From: Micropterix aruncella | Taxonomy: Eukaryota; Arthropoda; Insecta; Lepidoptera; Micropterigidae | Direction of reading: 5' to 3' | NCBI GenBank assembly: GCA_944548615.1 | Contig: OX155955.1 | Location: forward strand, 17,602,651 to 17,666,650 | DNA: 64,000 bases | Shown here: positions 50,991 to 62,757 of the stretch, piece by piece | Layout: each line of letters opens with the position of its first letter | Numbering within the stretch: position 1 is the first letter of the stretch | Program-made: the position numbers and the translations under genes | The notes under the pieces: model-generated | Told to the model about the DNA's origin: nothing | The model's input: only the letters and a program-made list of their open reading frames with translations | Databases searched by the model: none

Positions 50991-51144
50991 AGAATATGCC
51001 TGAATAAAGTTGAATGTTTTTAGAATCGGTAATGTATACGAATGAAACATAACAAAATAGCTATATTTTATTTAAAATAAAAAAATTAAAAAAAATATAT
51101 TCACGCGCCAGTTGAAACTATATATCGCTTAACAGTTGCACCAT

Positions 51145-51300
51145 TGGAGTCCTGTCCACCCTAGAACGGGCTAGTCCCAGTTGGGTGACAGAAACAAATA
51201 AGCAAAAGGTTAAGGTTTTGCCATTCGGTTCCTGTTGTTTTTGTAAGCTAATCAATGTTTTATAGTATTTAATTCTTAAATTCTTAAATTCTTAAATATG
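51145..51300 (+). repeat. LINE-type 3' end, young copy
   Basis: Nearly identical (a few mismatches in about 125 bp) to 59110-59240 in inverse: GGAGTCCTGTCCACCCTAGA through AAGCAAAAGGTTAAG to TTGTAAGCTAATCAATGTTT. It ends in (TTCTTAAA)n. The parent LINE is not in the window. Confidence 0.75.
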
Positions 51301-51374
51301 CAACAGCTATAATATATTTCGTTCTAACTTTTATTATTCTTGAGATATACAGTATTTGCGGAACGGTTAGGCAT

Positions 51375-51740
51375 TTTTACGGGATGATTCAGTATATAAA
51401 CTGAACAACATAAGTTTTTTTTGAGTATGACATTTGATTTTAGGTGACTTTATTCTAGCTAAAATCTAAGTTTGAAATATCTATAACCTTTTTACTATTT
51501 AGGCTTTAGTTACCGAGAAAAGCATTTTTGGTTGAACTTTAGGATATTATGTTTTTGTTTTTCAATAAAGAAGGCCCAAATTAAGAATATATCTACTTGA
51601 CTTTGAACTCAGTTTTTTACCTAGTATAACATGATTTATAATTTAGGTTTTCTTGTAAAATACCTCTTCTAAAAAAATCCTGAATTAAACCATTTTAAAA
51701 CTCTATCAATTTAATATACTGAATCACTCTTTGAAATGAA
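51375..51740. mobile_element. possible MITE (short inverted ends)
   Basis: GATGATTCAGTATATAAA at the left pairs with inverted GTGATTCAGTATATTAAA at the right. The interior is AT-rich. Only about 16 bp match, so tentative. Confidence 0.4.
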
Positions 51741-53422
51741 AACTTTAATTGAAATGCAATATATGAATGTTCAGAAACCTTGATCATTGAAATTTTATAG
51801 TAAATATATTAGGTCTTTATACCTTAGGTCTAAATTATGCTCGAAAACAAGACTTAACTATTATTTGCATGTTTTGCGTAATATTTTGGTATTTAGGGAA
51901 TGTAAAAAAACCTACCCTCTTTGTTCTATTAGATAGATAGTTCTATTAGATCAGCTGTCCCCCCAACTACTTGTTTATAGCATTTTCAGAACAGGAAATA
52001 TTATACAAAACCTGCTAACACAATATTATGAAAAACAAATATTGTATGAAAACCTGCTATGTACTTTATTGCTAATAAAAACAAATTTAAAATACATTTT
52101 GCTGGTTTTTGTTAAATAAAGAATAAAATATATAAAATCAAACAACCGTGAATCTTGTTTTCCTGATTATACCTTTATTTCAATCTATTACAAGTTTTAT
52201 TACCTTCTGTAAAGTTTGATTATAGGGCATTAGCAGTATAGGACGAATTAGGACGTTAGGACGAGTTAGTACGAATCGCTGATATTATATCTTAGATTCT
52301 TATATCAACCACGTTTCCTAAAATAAATAAAAAATACGTTTCCCAGATAACTTCCATGGGTATAATATGGACCCTACTCTTTAGATTTGACCCCCGGTTC
52401 TTAAGGGAAATTAACGAACACTTGACTAAACAGTCGAAATTTCCCTGCGGTGAAGGAGCAATTCAGGTAGGTGGATTCAAGTTTTATGGTCGCCGTAAGT
52501 GGCCTTAGCTTAATTATTAGGGCACTGGCTGATCTTCGTGAGACGCTAAATGAAATCGTTTAGACTAAAGCCTAAGAAAATTGTGTTCTTTTTCGAAAAA
52601 CCTGCAGCACAGTACGAACACTTCCGCGATTCAATCGATTTTAAAATTTCTCCATTCGAGATTATGAAACACTCGTATTTTGCTGCTCCTAATGAAGAAT
52701 AGGCATACAACTGACGTCCACGGAGTTTTAGCAATATTGCGTAATCCCTTTGTCCCGCTTGTGTACAAAAACAGCGTTTGGAAAGCTGTCTTCATTTTCT
52801 ATATATATATCTTCATATATTTTTTTCGAATCGTAAGCAGTACTCGTTTAGACGTAAATATCAGTTTAAAATCATTAATTTTCGTTAATAAATTTCTTCA
52901 TTCAGTCGCCGCGCTGGCCTAGGCCCGCAATAAAAGATATGCAATAGCTTAAAAAAAGGAATGAAGATATGAAAAGTACAGACTTATCTAATATTGAACA
53001 GGTTGGTAACATAAACTCATAGCAGAATATCAGACACTAATTACGCTACGGCAACATCTCGAAATCCAAAAGTTTCTTTCCAATTCCAAGGCGTCCCATC
53101 GTTTCGGCGGACGGCGGACGTATCCTAAATCCGGTAACCAAAACCGGAATAATCCGGTTAACCTGATACCAAGACACGACTTTCGCATTTCGGGTTTAGG
53201 TGAAAGCCGTAGGTGAATTTACGTAGTGCGGCTTACGTATCCGGCTACTACAGGGTGCGTGCAGTGTATAAAGATACTCTGAATCTCTACCTACATAGAT
53301 AGGTATATAAATAAAGAGAGAGAGAGAAAGACAGATACTTTTAATTATTGACAGAGCGTAAGTCATTGGGATGACTAATACTTGGAATTTACGTACAGAA
53401 AATATTCATAAGAGTTCATATA
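51741..53422. other. unassigned stretch with GC-rich island
   Basis: 53070-53280 is GC-rich and includes the CCGG-rich block CCGGTAACCAAAACCGGAAT. No exon or repeat identified. Confidence 0.4.
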
Positions 53423-53752
53423 ACACAATGGGCCCGATTGGGTTTCTTCGTGAACTAAAATCGAAATTAGTTCATGCCAGCGAGAAAGGGCATCATGCCA
53501 GCAAGAAAGCATATGTATAATTAATGGTTTTCACTTTTCCAGCATAAGACTACCGATCGAAAATAAAACGGCATAATCTGAGAGCGGGTGACATGCTTTC
53601 AGATGGTTTTATGTTCGACAGATTGTTTTTTGTGTGGGAAAATATACGATCGTACATTTTGCGCCCCGCTCTAATACACCAGCTCTGTTTCATTCGCATG
53701 AATTATTTTCCGACATTAGTTTTTAAAAAAAACGCAATCGAGCCCAATGTGT
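53423..53752. mobile_element. MITE, TGGGCCCGATTG-type terminus, copy 2
   Basis: ACACAATGGGCCCGATTGGG at the left and inverted ACACATTGGGCTCGATTGCG at the right, 330 bp. Same family as 29.24 and 54.40 kb. Confidence 0.78.
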
Positions 53753-54400
53753 ATGTCCCGATATTCTGTTAATTTAAACAATTGTTCTGTCTTACTGCGA
53801 ATTCAAAATTCTTGCCAGAAAACAAGTTGGAAGTAACATGATGTCATAAATAATTATGTAATTTATTCCAAACCTGGAGCTAATTGGGCTTATATGTAAT
53901 CAGGGTATATTTCACATTTTTTTAAATCTATTCAGCAACCTCAGATTATAAAATACTACTTGTAAACCTTACAAGATTGCTATATCGATAAAAAACCATC
54001 GATAAATAAATTATTGAATGTACATTGTATTTATATTGTACTTACATTGTACATTGTACAATTTGCATGTATCACAGTCAAAATTCTAGACGAAAATGTT
54101 TAAATCGAAGCTCTACAGAAAATCTGCAGTGTACCTAAACCGTCTTCAAAGGGACTATTATACGTAAATCATATTATTGAGGAAAGTAAATTATTTCCAT
54201 TGGGATATAATATTTTTTAATCAAAAAATAAAAGTAATTTTTATATATTAAGGCGACTACAATTAACAAATCTGCCGTAATTTTCGTAATGTGTAAAATA
54301 TTTTAAATAATTTGCTATTTTATCGAAATCACTCATCGTAATAAAAGTATAACTTGGTCCGTGCCTGTACTCGGTTATGTTATTCGTCTAATCTCTCTGA
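53753..54400. other. unassigned AT-rich stretch
   Basis: Nothing recognised. Confidence 0.35.
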
Positions 54401-54401
54401 T

Positions 54402-54704
54402 AACAATGGGCTCGATTGCGTTTCTTCGTGAACTAAAATCGTAAATAAGTCTGTTTGAACGAATCAGGGCAATACGTTAGAGTAGAGTGTGAGATGACCG
54501 GTTGTCACTTTTTCGCATCAAAACTGCCCGCCTAGGTTTACACCGCACGAAATATGCTCGAATTTATTCGGACGAATATAAGTCCGGCAGGTAGTATTTA
54601 TCGACGATCGTTCGTTTCATATTCGGCTCTAACGTATTGCTCTGTCTCGTTCGCTTGGACTAATTTTAGTTTTAGTTCACAAAGAAACGCAATCGGGCCC
54701 AATA
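54402..54704. mobile_element. MITE, TGGGCCCGATTG-type terminus, copy 3
   Basis: The left ACAATGGGCTCGATTGCGTT and inverted right ATTGGGCCCGATTGCGTTTC stay similar for about 80 bp. An imperfect direct repeat of about 24 bp ending TCTCTGATAAC lies at both flanks (54380-54403 and 54704-54727). Confidence 0.8.
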
Positions 54705-54724
54705 TTATCGTCTTATTCTCTGAT

Positions 54725-54900
54725 AACGTCTGATTCCCTAGCCTAACTGATTTTGTGCTATTATTATAAAATGTGTTTTTTTTTATATTTTTATTTGTTT
54801 TTGATTATTATATCTCTATGCAATTATGTTGTAAGATAAAAATTGTACGCCTAAAAGGCAGGTTGTGCGGCACTAAATAATTGTAAAAATCCATGTTACT
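54725..54900 (+). repeat. dispersed repeat family D, copy 2
   Basis: CCTAACTGATTTTGTGCTAT, AAGGCAGGTTGTGCGGCACT and AAATAATTGTAAAAATCCAT match the inverse of 48.78-48.91 kb. Confidence 0.72.
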
Positions 54901-55028
54901 AATCCACAATCACAATAACATTAATGGAATTGAAATAAAAAATATTCTTTGAGAAAAATATTATCTAAATCCAACATATATAAACCGAATAAAAGAAATC
55001 GCTTGTGATCTAAGTCACTGTCACTATT

Positions 55029-55069
55029 ACGGTCACTGATCACAAACAATTTCTGTAATCAGTGACCGT
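55029..55069. other. 12-bp perfect stem-loop
   Basis: ACGGTCACTGAT and ATCAGTGACCGT, 17-nt loop. Role unknown. Confidence 0.6.
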
Positions 55070-55560
55070 GAGATCATTGGCTTTTACTCAGAAATACATA
55101 ATAAATTTTAGTTTTGGATTGTATTTGTTTCATCTTCATGCCATATTAAATACCCTCAACGAGCACTCCCTCTTTGATCGCGCTAATTTCGGTCTATGCA
55201 CAGTAGGGCGGTATCGACTACAACGGGCGAACCTGTCACCCCAGGCTGGTATAACGATATGCAATCATTCTTTCAGCCGTGGGATGAGTGTAGAAGACTT
55301 GGAGACAAGACAATCTACTGTCTAGCTCCGCCTTTGGGAGTTAATGGGCCCTTACTAAGTTGGACACGAAGACCCATTCTGTTCAGGGTTCGTCACACTC
55401 ACGGGTCAACACCTATCCAACGGCCTCCACGCATGAAGTGCGAACCTGGGTAGGACTCTGGCCTTATGGTTAGTTTCCCCTGGGAATCAACCTTCTGGCG
55501 CTCCTGGACGGTCTGCGCACCGTGCGGCATAAGCCAATCGATTGCGCACTCTGACTAACA

Positions 55561-56518
55561 ACTTGAGTTGTCGACTACAACGGGCGAGCCCGTCACCACA
55601 GGGAGTTTTAACGATTCGTCGTTCTATCTCCCTGGAGTGAGCGTAGAAGACTTTGGAAAAAAACAATTCGCCGTCAAGCTACGCCACAACCCGTAAGAGA
55701 CCAACGCCTTACCGCGAGGTAGCCAGTAATGATTACCTGGCGGGCCCGACCCTCGCGCCCTTACTACCAATTGTGACCAGATTTCTCCGGTCTCTCGATT
55801 GGTTCCGAGTTCGAGGTCGCTTGCGCGGTCCTCTCCCTTACGAAGCGGTGAAACGGTGAATACCGAATCTATCGCGGACCATGGCGTCCTTTGCCCGCCT
55901 CTTACCCGGGATCGGATGGCCAATGGTCATTTCAAGAGCAGTCGCCGTAAGGTACGCAACCACCCCCGCTCTATAGGAAACAATACAGCTTCCAGACTCA
56001 CCCGACTGTTAGTCAGAGTTTGTTGTTTTTTTTTTCGGTAGATTTTGTAATATTTTGTAAATTTTTATTTTTTCTTTGTAAATACCTTTTATTTTTCAAA
56101 TAAATGGGTTCTCGGGGCGGTACGGGGGGGGGTGGTTTACCCTATTTCACCCCCTGCGCGTTTTACCCTTCTGGTACGCGCAGGGTTGTCGTAGCATGAC
56201 ATCCCGGGCAGACAAGACGACCCTCGTCGTTATAACCGCCCGGGCGGTGGGCGGGGTTTGCTGCCCTCACCTATCGCCTTGAAACTCTTAACTGTTAGTC
56301 AGAGTGCACAATCGATTTGCTTGCGCCGCACGGTGTGTAGACCGTCCAGGAGCGCCAGAGGTTTGATTCCCAGGGGAGGTCCTTCGCCCGAACGTCCTAC
56401 CCAGGTACGCACCTCATGCGTGGAGGCCGTCGGATAGGTGTTGACCCGTGAGTGTGACCTACCCTGAACACATGGGTCTTCGTGGCCAACCCAGCATGGG
56501 CCTGTTAGCTCCCTGCTA
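55561..56518 (-). repeat. GCR copy (subfamily 1), third level
   Basis: Full-length minus-strand copy flanked by the 13-bp duplication ACTCTGACTAACA (55548-55560 and 56519-56531). After removing its own insertion (56020-56290 and one duplication) it is about 672 bp. No terminal inverted repeat, no poly(A), no coding frame. This fixes the ends of the family. Confidence 0.88.
56020..56290 (-). mobile_element. poly(A)-tailed retroposon, innermost level
   Basis: 271 bp flanked by the exact 15-bp duplication ACTGTTAGTCAGAGT (56005-56019 and 56291-56305). On the minus strand it is GC-rich, then passes AATAAAAGG and ends ACCGAAAAAAAAAACAACAA, as expected of a 5'-truncated LINE or SINE. No other copy seen in the window. 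Confidence 0.85.
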
Positions 56519-57450
56519 ACTCTGACTAACAGTCGGGGGAGTTTGGAAGCAGTACTGTTTCCTATAGAGCGGGGGTGGTTGCGGACATTACGGCGACTGT
56601 TCTTGAAACGACCATCGGCTACCCGATCCTGGGTGAACAGCCGGGCAAAGGATGCCGTGGTCCCCGATAGATTCGGTATACATCAGCGGTATACGCAAGC
56701 GACCTCGAACTCGTAACCAATCGAGAGACTGGAGTAATCTGGTCGCAATTGGAAGTAGGGACTGTTTTTGTCCTAAGTCTTCTGCGCTCTCATCCAGGGA
56801 GATAGAACGACTAATCGTTAAAACTTCCTGAGGTGACGAGCTCGCCCGCTGTAGTCGACAACTCTAGTTGTCTAGCTCCGCCAACAAGCACGTTAGAGGC
56901 CAACGCCTTACGGCGAGGCACCGCGAAGGTACGGGAAGGGACACAGCGGGCAGCCTCGCCTCCTAACTACCAGTTTTGATAGTATATCTCCGTCTGGAGT
57001 TAACCTTCAGGATACCCCCCTTCTCCCGACTGGTTACAGGTCCGAAGTCGCTTACGCGGCCTCTACATGTTGTATTACAGCGTTAATTAAATTTGAATTT
57101 ATCGCGGACCTTGGCGTCCTTTGCCCGTAGTGCCACACGGGATCGAGTGGCCGAAGGTCATTTCAAGAGTGGCATGACAACAGCTCAACATCCACCCCCG
57201 AGACAGTAGGTATATTTCCATAATCTCCAGACTCCTTCAGCAATTAGTCAGAGTGCACAACCGATTGGCATCGCCGAACGTCCAGTAGCGCCGGGATGCA
57301 ATCCCGCCAGGATAAACCGGTCCACCAGCTGTGAGGCCTGAGACGCGAGAGTCTTACCCGGGGTGGCCTTCCGCACGTTTGAATATGAGCTGAATCGTGA
57401 GTTGAGCCGATCCGAGAACAAAATGGATCTTAAGGCCCAAGCTGCACGAA

Positions 57451-59105
57451 ACCATTCGATACCGTTCTATGCACAATCTACATTCACTCTACGTTCACTC
57501 TGCGTTCACTCTTCGCTCGGTCTGCACTTGATTAAATTCAACATAGGTACAGAAAAAATAACCAAATATGAGTAGAACATGGATATAAATTATCAAATGT
57601 AGGAATAATATATAGTCAAATATTTGTTTTTCACTGATAATTTTAACCGCGGAGAACAGCACTTTACGATTTTATTTCCTCTAAGTAGGTACTATCATTC
57701 ACATTGTATACATGGTAGCTACTGGAAAAGTAATAGAAGATTTAGCAAGAAGATTCACCAAATTCAGATCACCAACCGGCAAACCGCGATGGCGCATAAA
57801 CGTGGATGTTCAATTAAGAATAACTAAATTTTTAAAAATGTATTTGAGGAAACATTTTAAGAATTATATTTTGCTCAATTTTTATAAAACATGTACACTG
57901 TGAAAGGCTTTAAATTTATTTAAAATATTCATCATTGTATTGATTCTCAGATTAACTTGGCTTTCGTTTGGAGATACATATTTTAAATATATGATAGCGT
58001 GAGACCAGTAAAAGTATTTTTAAATGTTTTCATATTTTAGGAGTTTAAAATTAAGGACTTTAATGAAAGTACATTATAGACCTTCTTATCTATCCGTATA
58101 TAAATAAAATTACCTCAATAATTCGTAATATTGCTGAAGAGACCAAAAAGTGTTGATTTCTGTGTTTACTGGTGCTAACAAAATCTAAATGTGATTGACA
58201 TGGCTATAAGCGTAGTAATAAAATTATATTATAAATATTAGAAAGCACTTTGTTTTATATTTAAACATGTTTTCTTCGGAATTATAGAACGCTATTTCCG
58301 CAGATTAAAAAAAAACACGTATTTGCGCTCATCTTATCCCATTAATAAGCAAAAGGACCTAAATACTTTCTCAATTATCCTTAATATACTTAAGTTTATT
58401 CTTAATTATCGCGGATTTCAATTTGAATGAATGGAGGAAAGTAGCCACGAAATATTACTTTTCCGTAGTGAGCTACAAATTTATTTCTTTATTTAGTTAT
58501 TAGATATTATTTTTAATGACACTAGTCAATTACATGTTTATTTAGACACGTTTCACGCCAACATACCTCTCACTTTGCAAGAGGTAACAAACTATTTCGG
58601 ACCAGGCATGCAAGTAATTGCCTCTCAACGTTAACCTAGATAAGTATCATCGCTTATAATAGTCCACTCAATTACTTTACCTTCGCAGTACCAGCCGTAT
58701 ACGTAGGGTAGGTTGCCAATAGGTAACTAACTATACACTCAGCGAGATATAGACCACGCGCTGGTAATATTATTTATATAGATTATCATTTTGTTTCTAT
58801 ATACCCAGTACTTGTAGTCTACATATTTTAACGAGTTGCTATATAATCAGTATACAGTGGCACCATTACACGGGTACTTAACAGCCACGGATATACTATT
58901 TTTCAGAGCTGGGGCAAAAACTTGACATTAAGCGCCTCTCCCCTCCAGTATATGAGATAAATGATGGTAAAAAAATTACAATACTGGATTACAATACTAG
59001 AAACTTACAATATTGGTTGGGGTTTTTTGTAACCTAGCAATAAAATAAATATGCACTCTTTATTACTTATTTATTTTTTTATTTTATTTATTTTATTTTA
59101 AGAAT
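57451..59105. other. unassigned AT-rich stretch
   Basis: Short tandem CGTTCACTCT-like units at 57485-57510. Nothing else recognised; frames at 57.6-57.9 kb show no motif. Confidence 0.35.
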
Positions 59106-59109
59106 TACT

Positions 59110-59240
59110 TAATTACTATAAAACATTGATTAGCTTACAAAAATAACAGGAACCGAATGGCAAAAACTTAACCTTTTGCTTATTTGTTTCTGTCACCCAA
59201 CTAGGACTAGCCCGTTCTAGGGTGGACAGGACTCCTATTT
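59110..59240 (-). repeat. LINE-type 3' end, young copy
   Basis: Inverse of 51145-51275 with only a few mismatches; TTATTTTATTTTA repeats sit at its 3' side. Confidence 0.75.
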
Positions 59241-60245
59241 GCTAAGAACTATTCCTTATCTGCAGCATAACATGTTTTAAAAACAAACTAAAAGAACATT
59301 TTAAATCTACCACATAAATTTACTTCCCGTTTCCATTCTTCTCCTTTTGTAACATTTTCGTCAATGTGTTACTTTATTTTGGTGTGGCCCTATTCTGTGC
59401 CCACAATATCCTTCCTCTTCTGTCTTTTCCTTCCTCTTTTTTTGTATCTGTCATCTATTTATCTATTTATATAGGTTAGCATCTACTCGCAAATAATGTT
59501 CATACAGTAGTATAGCTTAGCTCTAAAATATTGCCTGCAGGCAATAACCTCACCTTTTCTGACAAATAAAGCGTTCCATTATTTTTATTATTATTATTAT
59601 CTACTTGACACACTTTCTGTATTTTTAATATTTTGCTTCAAATATTGTACTGCATTATACTAAGTATTTGTATTGTATAATATTAAATCATTTCAAAACA
59701 CTCGATTTTCATATCTACACTATCTGTCTCCATGGGCCTGCATTGTGTACTCTACAAACATACAAGATTCTGTTGTAGTCGCTTGGTTTAGAAGGGCCGG
59801 CATCTGCGAGACGTACGTGGCTACGTGTCTCCAAGCACTTAATTGGATTAAACTGTCATTAGAGCCATTCGCCTTTATATTAGCCGTGTGCATTGAGAGG
59901 CGACCATAGACGACCATGAGCAACAAAGCTGTGACGTCACGGGAGGCAACTTTAAGGAATTTGCTGCTCAATAATTTTATTAATCTGTGGGCACATTGGG
60001 GCTTCGAAATCTGAGTTAACGTATTTATATTCATCATAACAAATTTTGGCGGCGGTCTAGTAGACAAATTATCTACTCGATAATTGATAACAGGTTCTAG
60101 AAGATGCCCTATTCCATCCAGAGTGTCAGTCGAAGTGCGCAATTTATAGCCGACTGTTTTTTAGCTATGTGAGAGTGGTGCTTGAGTGCAATGGCGGCGC
60201 ATGAACAAGATAGCGGTGAAACGAAGGGAGAGAACCTTCAGAAAT
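59241..60245. other. unassigned stretch
   Basis: The ATTGCCTGCAGGCAATAACCTC palindrome (59530) resembles ATTGCCATGTGGCAATAATCTC at 60745, perhaps two copies of a small repeat. A 140-codon minus frame (59720-60142) is open but has no domain I recognise and is overlapped by a plus frame; not called. Confidence 0.4.
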
Positions 60246-60292
60246 GCTTCTCTGGGCACACGGGCTGCGCGAGCCCGTGTGCCCAGAGAAGC
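60246..60292. other. perfect 21-bp GC-rich hairpin
   Basis: The left arm GCTTCTCTGGGCACACGGGC (plus T), loop GCGCG, and the exact inverse arm. Very stable, and GC-rich against AT-rich surroundings. Confidence 0.85.
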
Positions 60293-61863
60293 AGCTTCAA
60301 TGATTTATTATTACTTAATTAATTATAATGATTTTCTGCGATTATATATCTACAAATTATAAGCTATTTTTTTATAACAATTTGTAACAGACTAATAAAA
60401 ATATAAGGGGACTTTTTAGCTGTAATTTTGTTATGAATATATGTTAGCTTAAGACATGAGCACTATTTTTATCCCTAGTTTGCTGTTAGCTATATCAATG
60501 TCTCTCAGCAAATATACGAAACTCATCTTTTTAGAATCATTCGAGACACTTTAAAAAGTAATACTTTTCTAGGAAGTAACCAGTTCTTGCCCTTTCTCTC
60601 TCCTTCACCTCCCAATTTCCTCTACTTTGACATTATTTGTTTTAAATATAGTAGTTTGTATTTAATGCGGGCAAACTTATTTGTTTAATCATCGTTATTT
60701 TCACAACGCACGCATATACCACTGCACTGTAATCATTTGCAAGATATTGCCATGTGGCAATAATCTCGCCTCATTGTATTTTATTTTTTAAGTGCTGAGA
60801 AAGAGTTTATTTTAATTATTATAATGTCGGCTCAAACACGAGCAACAGTTATCCGGAAGAGAAGACGAATCACATTTGAAATAGCAGCTCAGCAGATATC
60901 TAGAAGTATACCAATATCAGTAGCTGTGAGAGTCAGGAGGTAAAGAGCACGCCAAAATACGAACGTCTGCGGTTCGGGTCAACGACTATGCAAACACATC
61001 GGCTGCGAACGTGGTGCCCGGATAATGACATCCCACTTGGAACGTATGATGATCTGCACTCCCTCGATTGTGCATATGACCCAGTTGCACCCATTTTTTT
61101 AAACTCTTCCCTGCGTGTTAGCAATTCTAAGTTTTAAATGACGTTCCACTATTCTTGTCTTTCGCAAGACTGATCCGATCGTCAGATCGGCGAGAAGTAA
61201 ATTTACCCCGGGACAAGCGCACGCCTCCTGTTGAGCGAATCAAGAAACTTTCCCAAGTGTGGCTTATCGAACAGGGGACTCTGTTTACGTTCAGTTGCCG
61301 TGTGAATAATTGAATCAATTCGCTAGCACACATATGCCGTATTGTGTACAGATCAGTGATCGTAATCTAATCAGACATGTACGAAATCAGCATGTATATT
61401 AAACTAACGATTGTATGTGAGGTAAGTTTATTTGGAGACGAATAAGACATAAAGGGTTTTTGGACATTCTCGACCCCCCCCCCCCCTCCCCTCCATCAAG
61501 CAGTAAGGATATTATCTATTTTTGTAACCGACTGCATTTATCACAGTCATAGTTGGATATAATTATCTCTGTCTGAGAAGAGAAATGCTGATCATGTCCT
61601 ATGTTTTGAGTCTAATGATAAAACTGTCGAAACATCGTGGTAAAACTGATAACCCTTACTTACTAGCCAAGGTGGAACTATTCCTACCAAATAATTATAT
61701 TCGTGCTCGATAGCCCCATCTTTTCGCGGAGCCGTTCTCGCGCACTAAACTTACAAGGTGGAACTTGTTGGCGCGTGCTTTCCAGCGCTTAAATGAAATT
61801 CACTCGATGGCACAATATTTTGATATTTTTACCGCTATTTTTTTATTTATTCTTATATACTAG
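60293..61863. other. unassigned stretch
   Basis: A poly(C) run at about 61477-61490. A 39-codon frame at 60824-60943 and others at 60.9-61.3 kb have no motif. No repeat ends found. Confidence 0.35.
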
Positions 61864-61865
61864 CT

Positions 61866-62010
61866 ATTTTTTTGTTTGTTTGTATTCTTTATTGTGAAAT
61901 TTCACAATGGGCGGGTTTATTATCATATGACAATTTCTTACAACCAACCCTACTACTATGACGTGTTTGTATGTATGTGTGCGTGTAACATGCAAGTGCA
62001 ACATCCCGCT
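61866..62010 (-). mobile_element. tRNA SINE fragment (3' part)
   Basis: Matches the tail side of the 24.4-kb SINE: TTCTTTATTGTGAAATTTCA, GGGCGGGTTTATTATCATAT, ACAACCAACCCTACTA. The (TTTG)n at its left is the tail; the tRNA head is missing. Confidence 0.8.
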
Positions 62011-62385
62011 GAACGTTCCGTCGACCCACAGAACTGGTCGTTGTGACGTGTTCCGCCCGCCGCATTGTTCAACCAATAACGCACTATTCTCGCCGGTGCC
62101 CCGTATAATGCACTCATATGTGAAAATTGTAAATTGCTTTGATGGTATGCTTCTAAGTAAATCACAATTCAAGCAACTCGCCTCTGCAAAAATACCAGAC
62201 TGAAAAAAACCAAACTGAAATTAAAATAAAATATTTAAAATATTAGAAGTGTATAACAATGTAGGTAAATTAATAATAAGTATAAAACGTTTTTAGATTT
62301 ACATCAAATTACTCAATGTAATATTATCTCTAGTACGTAAGACTGATGTAAGTCTGTTGTTTTATCAAATAAAGAAAAAAAAATA

Positions 62386-62388
<3 letters not shown>

Positions 62389-62429
<41 letters not shown>
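62389..62429. repeat. (TG)n microsatellite
   Basis: About 20 TG units, arisen within the SINE body. Confidence 0.95.
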
Positions 62430-62431
<2 letters not shown>

Positions 62432-62446
62432 CTTATTGCATTCGAT

Positions 62447-62697
62447 CAAGGGCGGTCCCAGGGGGGGGGTCAAGGGGGTCATGACCCCCCCCAAATCTTA
62501 AATATATGTTTTATAATAAGCTCCTTATGCAAATACACTTGTTTCCATAAACAAATTATTGTATAATAAATGGGAACTTTGTTTTATTTACAAACCGTTA
62601 AACCAATCTCATGGCCCATAACAGCGACCCCCCCCCCCCCAAACCTTAAGCCCATAACTGTGACCCCCCCCAAAATGTAAGGCTAGGACCGCCCTTG
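62447..62697. mobile_element. 251-bp hAT-like MITE
   Basis: CAAGGGCGGTCC at the left and the exact inverse GGACCGCCCTTG at the right, flanked by the 8-bp duplication CATTCGAT (62439-62446 and 62698-62705). 8-bp duplications are typical of hAT elements. The subterminal GGGGGTCATGACCCCC is a perfect palindrome. The uninterrupted SINE at 24.54 kb shows the empty site. Confidence 0.88.
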
Positions 62698-62757
62698 CAT
62701 TCGATCGACAGAATTGAAAATGCAATTCCGTTAATTTGATTTCAACGGAAAATAGTA

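Larger units (their letters stand above)
55333..56868 (+). repeat. GCR copy (subfamily 1), second level
   Basis: Plus-strand copy from GGGAGTTAATGGGCCC to TAGTCGACAACTCTAGTT, flanked by the 14-bp duplication TGTCTAGCTCCGCC (55319-55332 and 56869-56882). It is itself split at 55560/56532. Its first part (to GCGCACTCTGACTAACA) continues as GTCGGGGGAGTTTGG after the break, exactly as in the uninterrupted 33.1-kb copy. A deletion removed part of its 3' half. Confidence 0.88.
55195..57450 (-). repeat. GCR copy (subfamily 2), outermost of a four-level nest
   Basis: Minus-strand copy starting at about 57450 (GTGCAGCTTGGGCC) and running to 56883. It was cut by another insertion and resumes at 55332 down to 55195 (TTGTAGTCGATACC). 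The join falls in GGCGGAGCTAGACA, present on both sides as the insertion's target duplication. Confidence 0.85.
62385..62757 (-). mobile_element. tRNA SINE fragment interrupted by a hAT-like MITE
   Basis: The SINE body segment TTATTGCATTCGAT-CGACAGAATTGAAAATGC is present in two parts around 62447-62697. The SINE's TGTGTG stretch has expanded into a (TG)n array (about 62389-62429). Confidence 0.82.

Noticed and set aside
59720..60142. 140-codon minus-strand frame
   Set aside because: No motif, an overlapping plus-strand frame, no exon signals I could support. Left as unassigned sequence.
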